DNA of 64,000 nt from Cavia porcellus (lineage: Eukaryota > Chordata > Mammalia > Rodentia > Caviidae): positions 68,403,482 through 68,467,481 of the forward strand of contig NW_026947484.1 in assembly GCF_034190915.1 (NCBI RefSeq), in the 5' to 3' direction. The notes beneath the pieces are model-generated. The model saw only the letters and a program-made list of their open reading frames with translations, made no database searches and had not been told where the DNA came from. This document shows positions 56,507-64,000 of this stretch, one piece after another; position 1 is the first letter of the stretch; each line of letters opens with the position of its first letter. Made by a program: the position numbers and the translations under genes.

Positions 56507-57639
56507 TGTGTATATTCATATATAGGCATCACATCAGCTTGTACATTTATTACCGATTATGCTCATCAGATAGGCAAATGTTGTAATTGAGACTGCTGAA
56601 GTGTAGGTTCATTGGAAGGAAGAGTGGAAGGAAGGAAGTTGTTTCATGCACTTTGATGAATTTCAAAGCGTCAGTGAGTTGCCAGGGACGTGTCTGCACA
56701 TCTTGCTGAAAGTTACTGTACAGCACTCAGCTGTATTCAAAGGCGCTAAATATAGGTGCTTCTTGACACAAGTAAGCCGCGCCCCACCGCAGAGGTGTGG
56801 GTGTGTCCTTTCGGTGCCTGTCTCTCCCCAGGGGCTTGGTGACCCCCCTCCCCTTAGCAAGCTGGTGAGGCTGCTCCCCCTCCCACACCGGGTGCCCTCA
56901 GGGGAGAACAGAGGCAGGGCCAGATGTGTGGGGTGTTCTGATGTCAAGTGCAGAAGCAGTCAGGGGAGACTGGAGGGGGCAACCGCTGTAAGAGGGACGG
57001 GAGACTTCTCCACCCTCTGCTGCAGGGTCATTATGTCTGTGAAGCTCTCTCCTCCCTGAGTTCCTCAAGGAGCATTTCGTGCCCCCTCCCTCATCCTGCG
57101 ACCCCTGCCAACATACATTCATTCCTGCTCGGAGCTCCTGTGGCAGGCTGCACCCCATGTCAGTGTCCCCATGAGGGTGTTGGTAAGTGACTTTGGGCCT
57201 ATCCAGTGTCACCCGGCCTATCTTAAACTGGCCAGGTGTGGAGCTTCTTGGGCCCTCTCTCCTGTGTTTAAGATGAACAGTGGTTGAACTCAGTGGGGCA
57301 GGAGTAGCATGATGAGGGGAGATGGTCAGTAAAAGAACCGCAACCATTCTGGAAAAGTTGGACCAAAACTAAGAGATCATCTCTAGCTCGAAAATCCACA
57401 ATGGGAAGGAACAGAAGGCAAATCCAGAACTTTCTAGGCACTGAAAGGAGTGCTATCAGGGCCATCGAACTTCATTTTATGCACAAAATCATTATAAATA
57501 CTGAATAAAATTACACTTGGGCTGCGTGTACAAGTTGTAATATGAAACGTGAGGACTTTTGTGTTTAGACTTGGGTCCTATTCCCAAGACATCGCCAGTG
57601 TATATGAAATATACAAAAATGTGAAACACCTGAACTCAT

Positions 57640-57840
57640 GCGTGGGTGTGTGGATGTGTGTGTGGTACTGGGAACTGAACACAGGTTTTCTTACTGAGCT
57701 ACATCCCCAGTCCCATTTTTATGTTTTATTTTGAGTCATGGTGTGCTAAGTTGCTAAGTTGCCCAGGGCAGGTTCAACTTTACTCCTCCTGCCTCGGCCT
57801 CCCAGAGTGCTGGAATTACAGGTGTGCACCATGCCTGGAT
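57640..57840 (-). mobile_element. B1 + ID composite SINE
   Basis: Antisense ID half ('ggtactgggaactgaacacagg') and B1 half ('gcctcggcctcccagagtgctgg'). Confidence 0.8.
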
Positions 57841-58531
57841 TCCTGCAAACTGATAAAAGATGAAGGGGAAAAATGGCGTGAGAAATTATATATCACGTAA
57901 TTCTCCTCTGCTGAGGAGAGAACAGGCAGCTTGTGTACCTTATTCAGGACCTGCCTTTCCCTTTGTTTCTTTCTTTTTCTTAGCTTTTCTTACAGGATTG
58001 ACAACACTGTAACCTGGAAAGGAGACTAGATTAGGAAGGGAGATGATGATGAGACACACCGGCCTTGGTTTTTAACTACAGAGCATTGCAGCCCACTCAT
58101 TTAAGTTCACCTAGAGCCCTGCGTCTTCATTGCCCAGGGGAGCTAATGTAGTACCTGGCTCCCTGAGTGTTGGGACTCTGTTTAAGGACAAGGTGTCAGA
58201 GCAGACATCTGGAAATATCTTGCTTGAGCTGGGTGTTTTATTAAGGGCCATCTGTAAACAGTGATACTGAACCTTGGAGACCTGTGGCAGGATTCCTAGA
58301 CACCAGAGTCAGGCTGGATGCCTTCCAGGACCAAGAGAAAGAGGCTCCTTTCCAGGCAAGAAAACAGCTGGGCTCTTGTTGCTAAATCCAAGAAATGCTC
58401 ATTAATAGCCCATAGGACATGGCTGCTTCAGGCTGCAGGGACTCTGCTTTAAGATTTAAGACGCAAGATGCAGTCAGTAAAGCTTACGGTGCAGAGGAGC
58501 TAGGGCTGTGAGGAAAGAAAGCCAGACTTAC

Positions 58532-58574
58532 ATGCGATACCCCTCGGCACATGAGGCACAAGTTCCTGGGTCAT
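58532..58574 (-). CDS. PCSK5: PCSK5 exon, cysteine-rich domain (first in window)
   Basis: This 43-nt mini-exon is the first PCSK5 exon seen here. It follows a T-rich tract ending in CCAG and is followed by GTAAGT. It starts with two bases completing a codon, encodes DPGTCASCAEGYR, and ends with AT, which the next exon completes to ATG (Met). The CxxC pair and the Gly-Tyr are typical of furin-like repeats in the extracellular or lumenal cysteine-rich region. I found no further cysteine-rich exon between here and 64000, so the upstream intron is longer than 5.4 kb. The short length is unusual, but both splice sites and the phase fit. Confidence 0.85.
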
Positions 58575-58892
58575 CTGGAAAAAAATTAAAAGAAAGAAAA
58601 ATTACAATTATCGAAAGTTTGTGATTTGGAACGAGTGGACTTTGGAAAAGTTGTGGCTTAAGACAAATGATCTTTTGAGATAGTTTTATAAAATATACTG
58701 TCTAGAGATGATATTCGAACAGATTGCACCATTTTTAATTAGTAACAAGAAGTACACTATCGTTTGTTTTTATCCAAGGTAATAAAACAAGAGCTCTCAT
58801 AAATACTTGGCCCCAACTTTTAAGAAAGAATAAACCCAAGCTACTGCGCCTGCAAATTACAGACCACCTGCCATGCACAGTAAGAACCATCT

Positions 58893-58952
58893 GACCTCAA
58901 GTAGTACAGCGCTTGCCTGGCATGTGATTCCCAGCATTGAAAACAAAGACAC
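58893..58952 (+). mobile_element. ID-like SINE fragment
   Basis: 'cctcaagtagtacagcgcttgcctggcatgtgattcccagc'. Confidence 0.6.
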
Positions 58953-59027
58953 AACGACAGAATCCCCTCCAGCACTCTCCTGCAGTACAGACGTCACACA
59001 GGTAGCACAGAAACATTTCCTCTTTCT

Positions 59028-59118
59028 TTGGTGGTGTTAGGTGTTCCTGTGGATCAAACCCAGGGCCTCGGGCGTGCTAGGCAGGTGTTCTACTGCTAAG
59101 CTACCTTCCCAACTCCAC
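59028..59118 (-). mobile_element. tRNA-derived SINE
   Basis: Antisense 'gtggatcaaacccagggcctcgggcgtgctaggcaggtgttctactgctaagctac'. Confidence 0.75.
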
Positions 59119-62100
59119 ACATGGGCGTTTGAAAAGGGCTAAAAGCTTCTGGCCTTGACCTTCATGTTTTCCATGAGTTTCTTCAAATGCCTGGAGGTAC
59201 TCAGAGGTCCTTTGAAATCTGGACAATTTTTTTCCAATACAAGTACTCACTTTCGTGTTCTCCACTTCACAACTCTCTTTAAAAAAATTGAAAAAATTTT
59301 AAATTTCTCCTTCAGAAATTGCTCTGTTCTTGTTAAGTGTAATGAGCCAGTGCAGTTGTGTTGGCCCAGCTTTGTCCCGTAGCTTTCGAGACTTAGGGAC
59401 AGCTTTTGGGACTTAGGGACAGGAGCTGGAGAGTCACCATCTCTGTCTGTCATACAATCCCAACCCCGCCCAGAAGGACCACTCTCTGAGCTGATTATTA
59501 GAGAATTCTACCACTTTCTCTGGCACACAGTTCTTGATAACTTTGGCGGGTTCTTCCTCTGATCCTCTTTACAACTATCTTGATAATAAGTGAAAAAATT
59601 ACTCTTCTTTAAACAATTCTTCATGGTAGGTGGAGGTTGGGTCACATTTAATTTTATTTAAACTACATAAAATGATGACCCTAGAACTTTGATTATCACT
59701 GTCCTCATTTATTTTGGGCTCCTTTCTTGTTTTTTGCGTTTTGGAACAAAGAGACAGCCTCACTCAAGTCATTAGCCCAGCACTTGTCTTGGGAAGGGGA
59801 CTCAACAACTCATACCAAAAGTCACCGTGGGAAGACTTCCAAAAGAGGCTCTGCCACATAAACAGGGGTCCTCGAACCTTCTAGAAATAGCTTGCTGGTG
59901 GAGCAGAGGAAAGGGGCCTGGCTGGAAGTTGATTCACCTGTTTCCAGTCTGAAGTTTACCAGCACTTAGTGTTGTATGAGCTGTCAGAAACCTCGGCCTG
60001 CTGGCTGCTGCTTTCTGCATGTGGACAATGAACCGGCTGGAAGATTCCAAACCTGAGCCTAGCATAAGTTATGAAACTGTGGTCCGCCCTGGTCCAAATC
60101 CAGCATTGTCCTTTCATTGACATATCATGCCTGAAATGCTTTTATGTTACAGCATCAGCATTTAGTAGTTGCAACAAATTCCAAAATATTTACAATCGGC
60201 TCTTTCACAGAAAAGCAGCTGACCCTAGCAGTAGCTTCATCCGCTCATGATTTTGTAACATTTACCTTTGTTAGTGACACAGACACAAACATAGTGGGAC
60301 AGATGTTCCCAGATTCCTCTTAGGGACAGAGTGCCCTTATTCAGGTAACACCCTGTTAAACTACGTCGGGGAGAAATGTACTTGGGAGCGGGGAGCAGGA
60401 GCCAGGATAACCCAGGAAAGGCATAGAACCTTCTGCAGGAGGTTGAGATCTGCTCATGGGAGGAAGTGGGTTTTATGCTGGGTCAACATGGTTATAATGT
60501 AGTGACTAAAATAGGACAGCAAAACGAACCAAAAAACCAGGCTAATTAAGTGGAAGCTGGAATCTGAAGCTAGAGGTGCTCATGAGAAAGGAAAGCTCCC
60601 CCAGACTCTTACAAATTCCAGGGAGGTTTAAGCTTCTGAATTCTGCAGTTTGGGATCTGAATCTGTACTGAGGGTGCAGAGGCTCCCTGGACACCAGGGT
60701 TTCGTAGGGCTAGTTTCTTTCCCACTCCGAGTCTATTTTTTGTGTCTATATTCTTTTTAGATGTGTGTCTTGTACCACTCAGCTTATGTCTGGGCAGCTC
60801 ACATTTCTCTGCCTATCCCCAGTGAGCATCTTTGACCCTGACAAGTTTTGCTAATTTGGCAAGGGCCGGAGAAATTCTGATCCTGTTCTCCAGTGCTCTG
60901 TCCATCCCACCCATCTAGGAACTTAATGAGCTTGCTCTCTGCTCCTTTAAGCAGGCCGCTGATGAAAATGTTAAATAGGACCAAGTTTCAGCAATATGCA
61001 TACCAAAGTGATCTTGGGTTCAGGGACTTTTCCAGCCCCATTGCACAGTGAATTTGGTACTTTAACAATGGTTTGCACACAGAAATAATGCACAGGCTGG
61101 GAACTGCACCTTCAAATAGCTTCTAAATGCCCACTAGTTTCTCTCATTATTACTGGTTGTTCTAAAGAATAATTAAAAATTTTTTTTCTACCCCAGGAGA
61201 TCCACAAGTCAAATACACACTCAAACAGATGTAGCATGATTGCAGAGAGGCAGCCATTATCGGATTAAGGAGGAAGGTAACATCCCAGAACTCGAGGTGG
61301 CCTCTAAATTAGTTTGGCGTTCAGATAGTGAGCAGGGTGGCTTATGGAGAAAGATGGATTTTCCTGCTCCTGGTGTGTGCAGGGGTGGGAAGTGGAGAGG
61401 GAGCTAAACAAGCTAGAGTTGGTAACTGTCTTGGAAGGTGTTCTCCAAAGCAGGATGGCTACACAGCTTTGGATATTTGATCTTGTCAAGCTTTGGAGCA
61501 GAGAGAGCCTGTCTTGATCAGTCAGAATTCAGAGGGAGCTCGTACATTTGGAAGAAAGCCCTCAGAAAGCGCTGTTGGTTTCCAGCTGCTCACATACATC
61601 TCTGCTGAGGAGAATTTGCAAGCAGAGGCCTTGTCAGGATGGGGGTACAGCTTCCTTTCTTGATTAAAAAAAAAAACCCTCATTTTTATTGTCTCATTTT
61701 TATGGAGTAGGATGGACAGGACTAGACTGTCCACCTTTTCTTGGGAGTTTTAGGTGACTCTCTGGGTCATCTTCCCAGTCTGTCCTCGGGGAACTCATTC
61801 TAAACTCAGGCTCCCAGCATCCTTTTTGGTGGCAAAGCCATCCCACCACTTTGTTTTTTTCGCAGCAATCCCTACAGCCTTCGCCACTGGGCCACAGTAG
61901 GTGTCTCAACTGTAAAATGCTCTGGGAGAGGATGTTTTAAATTTTAACTGGAATATGTAAAAACACCCAGAGAAGAATACTTTATTTTTATGGTTTACAT
62001 AACCTGAGGTCCTATAATTAGGGTACATACAAACTAAACTGCCCCTATTTTAGTTTTTAGGACGTTATGTTTCTTCTCCCATGGTTCTCATTGTCTTATT

Positions 62101-62409
62101 GATAGCCTTTTAGCATAGTGTTCATGCTAGACATGCCAGAATTAGCCATGAGTTTGATATTATATTTAGGCAGAATTGATCTCCTACAAAAAGCTACAGG
62201 GGAAAGTTGATTTCAGCAGCTCCTAAACCGCCCTTGCTATTTTTTTCAAACTTACAGGATTTTCATCTTTTATCCACATCACACAGTACCCAAATAGTCC
62301 CCTGCCACTTCCTATTAAAACCTGTCTTATGTCCCCTTACTGCAAAGGCCTACTTACTAGGCTGCTGTCAAAAGTGATAGACTACAGGGCCTATAAAATG
62401 TGTGCTTAT

Positions 62410-62550
62410 GACAGGGAGTGGTGGTGCACACCTGTAATCCCAGCACTCAGAGACTGAGGCAGGAGGATCACCATGAGTTCAAGGCTAGCCTGGACTCCAT
62501 AAGCAAACTCAAGGCCAGCCTGCATTACACAGTGAGCCCTTATCACAAAC
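62410..62550 (+). mobile_element. B1-like SINE
   Basis: 'gacagggagtggtggtgcacacctgtaatcccagcactcagagactgaggc' with duplicated right half. Confidence 0.85.
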
Positions 62551-63365
62551 AAACAAACAGACAGACAAACAAACAACAATGTGTGCTCCTGGAAGAATGC
62601 GAGGCCTTTACCTCTCTAGGTTTCTCTGACTTTTATGATTTTTCTCCCTTGAATCAGGCCACATCTGGAAGTGATTCAATTTATTGTAATTAGGTAAAAC
62701 TCACTGGGCTTGTTCTTTTCTAAGTGGTCTCAGCCTTTTAGCCTGGTCCTGCTAAACTTGGGGCTCCTCTTCCTAAGATTCATCTTGGATGAATGTCTCC
62801 CACAACGTTCCCCACACTCAGGAAACCTGTTACGCTCCAGTCCTGCTTCATACATTTCAGTCCCACTCACACTGCAGGCTCCACCAAAACAAAAATCTTG
62901 AGCATCAGTCTTCAAGCCTACTTACCGATTACCCTGTTGGCATAAAAATATCAGCGGGTACCTATGATGTGCATAAACGATTTGCTATTATTCATTATCA
63001 TTCATGATATGAGAATCATTTTGCATACATTAAAAGTTGTGCAAACAGCAAATTTAAGAGGATGATATAAAAACAAATGTGAATGTAAGTTCTATTTTTT
63101 TATACAGACTAATTGATTGTCTTGTACACCTCTCTTTGCAGACCAGTGACTCAGGCCAGCCCTAACCATACTGCACATCTGAGCCGATGAATTCATGTGG
63201 AACCACGGGAAAACGTGTTTCACGTGTGGTTGCTGAACATGGCTGGAGGCAGCGCCTCTCTGCTGGGATCGCTCATTTCCACTTATGCAAGGACCTTGAG
63301 ACCATGGCTGTAGCTCTTCCTTCCCTGTACACTGCTGATTCAAATTCACTTTCTCACACAGCATT

Positions 63366-63525
63366 ATTTTTTTGTCTTTTTGAGTAAGGGTCTCGCTATG
63401 CAGCTCAGGCTGGCCTTAGACTCACTTTGATCAGGTTGATCTTGAATTTGCAAAGGATTCTCTTCTCCTGCCTCAGCCTCTCATGTGCTAGGATTACAGG
63501 TGTGCACCACCACGCCTGGCTTCAC
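63366..63525 (-). mobile_element. B1-like SINE
   Basis: Antisense 'gggtctcgctatgcagctcaggctggccttag' through 'gtgctaggattacaggtgtgcaccaccacgcc'. Confidence 0.88.
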
Positions 63526-63810
63526 AGTGTTTTCATGTCAGGAGTTGAGTGGGAAATGTAGATATGAAGGAGAGTGTTTAAGTGAGATGATTAGACTCCA
63601 CCTTTCCCTCTTCTTCCTCACACTCTGCATTTATTACATGAATTTGTTCCTTCTTTGGAATGAATATTCCCGATGAAAACAGCCAGTGACCATGCCCCAA
63701 CAAAAACTAACCTGAAAGTTTATCTGTTAAAAACAAAATAAATGAGTTATGGTACATTTATGCAAGAGAGTGCACAACACCTATTAAAATTCTGTTTCTC
63801 AAGAGTATTT

Positions 63811-63895
63811 GATGCTGGGGATATGGCTCAGCGGCACAGTGCTGGCCTGCCAAGTGTGAGACTGTGAGTTCGATTCCCAGTTTCAAAGAAAGAAT
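63811..63895 (+). mobile_element. ID-like SINE (tRNA-derived)
   Basis: 'gctggggatatggctcagcggcacagtgctggcctgcc' with A/B-box-like segments and 'gagttcgattcccag', A-rich end. A retroposon, not a tRNA gene: it lacks a foldable acceptor stem. Confidence 0.75.
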
Positions 63896-64000
63896 ATTTG
63901 ATGACATGGGATCATTTCACGACAGGCTGTGTCACAAAGGGTGATGATGGATCCTAGCTATGTCTAACATGGATGTGTGTGGACAGATACAGCTTTATCA

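Larger units (their letters stand above)
55781..58531 (-). other. PCSK5: PCSK5 intron
   Basis: 2.75 kb with CA/TA microsatellites (56197-56240, 56470-56504) and one composite SINE (57640). The rest looks unique. Confidence 0.85.
7485..58574 (-). other. PCSK5: PCSK5 gene, 3' portion (13 exons, B isoform)
   Basis: This is the gene-level entry. PCSK5 is a calcium-dependent serine endoprotease of the secretory pathway that cuts precursors after paired basic residues. Thirteen minus-strand exons with GT-AG borders join in phase into 798 codons, a stop and a partial first codon. The product is a run of furin-like cysteine-rich repeats (residues 1 to about 670 of the visible part), a hydrophobic helix (684-705) and an acidic tail (706-798). 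Among convertases this long repeat run plus this tail is known only from the membrane-anchored B isoform of PCSK5. The soluble A isoform ends on an alternative exon that should lie above 64000. Intron phases in transcript order are 2,1,1,1,2,1,1,1,2,1,0,1, after a phase-1 intron upstream. The active site is outside the window. Confidence 0.96.
58575..64000 (-). other. PCSK5: PCSK5 intron, part (continues beyond window)
   Basis: At least 5.4 kb of intron upstream of the first visible exon. Holds ID-like and B1-like SINEs and an AAAC/AGAC run near 62548-62577. I searched the minus strand for another cysteine-rich exon and saw none. Confidence 0.8.

Noticed and set aside
56646..57059. 137-codon plus-strand frame
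   Set aside because: Intronic and GC-rich, no recognisable domain, and the minus strand is equally open nearby.
63811..63895. Possible tRNA gene from the A- and B-box-like sequences
   Set aside because: It is an ID-like SINE with A-rich tail and degraded stems; the same pattern recurs dozens of times in the window.
1..64000. A previously undescribed multi-gene system
   Set aside because: Apart from one known gene and transposable elements I find no second cluster of linked coding sequences, so I do not claim one.

Overview
This is one stretch of a mammalian nuclear genome, most likely from a non-murid rodent. It has short exons with GT-AG borders separated by long introns full of B1-like (7SL-derived) SINEs, tRNA/ID-like SINEs and B1+ID composites, plus MIR, L2, L1 and LTR elements. 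The SINE mix would fit a squirrel-related or beaver/kangaroo-rat-related lineage, but I cannot name the species.

The only protein-coding gene I can support is the 3' half of PCSK5 (proprotein convertase subtilisin/kexin type 5) on the minus strand. It is the long membrane-anchored B isoform. Thirteen exons run from 58574 down to the stop codon at 7485-7487. They join in phase without a break into 2399 coding bases, giving 798 residues plus a partial first codon. Twelve exons encode the furin-like cysteine-rich repeats. The last encodes the end of that region, one transmembrane helix and a 93-residue acidic cytoplasmic tail. The signal peptide, prodomain, catalytic domain and P domain must lie above position 64000. 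Three polyadenylation signals are candidates for the 3' end; the best looking is at 5111-5116, giving a 3' UTR of about 2.4 kb. Positions 1-5090 look like downstream flank.

The most structured non-coding region is the 12.9-kb intron between 18109 and 31009. It holds a degraded class I endogenous retrovirus (19808-29449) with two direct LTRs, a tRNA-Gly-like primer binding site and a polypurine tract. A MaLR-type LTR retrotransposon (22474-27826, 5-bp target duplication) is inserted in its pol remnant. An ORF1-only L1 derivative of 'half-L1' type (23826-27031, exact target duplication) is inserted in that. A second element of the same L1 family lies on the minus strand at about 37740-39610, beside several LTR insertions. 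The intron at 46948-54702 carries a CpG-island-like segment (about 47641-48070) and a 460-bp CCAT/CCAC tandem array. I see no other protein gene, no structural RNA gene, no CRISPR array and no operon-like system. The unusual content is repeat architecture and exon-phase modularity, not a new gene system. Repeat names rest on recognition by eye.
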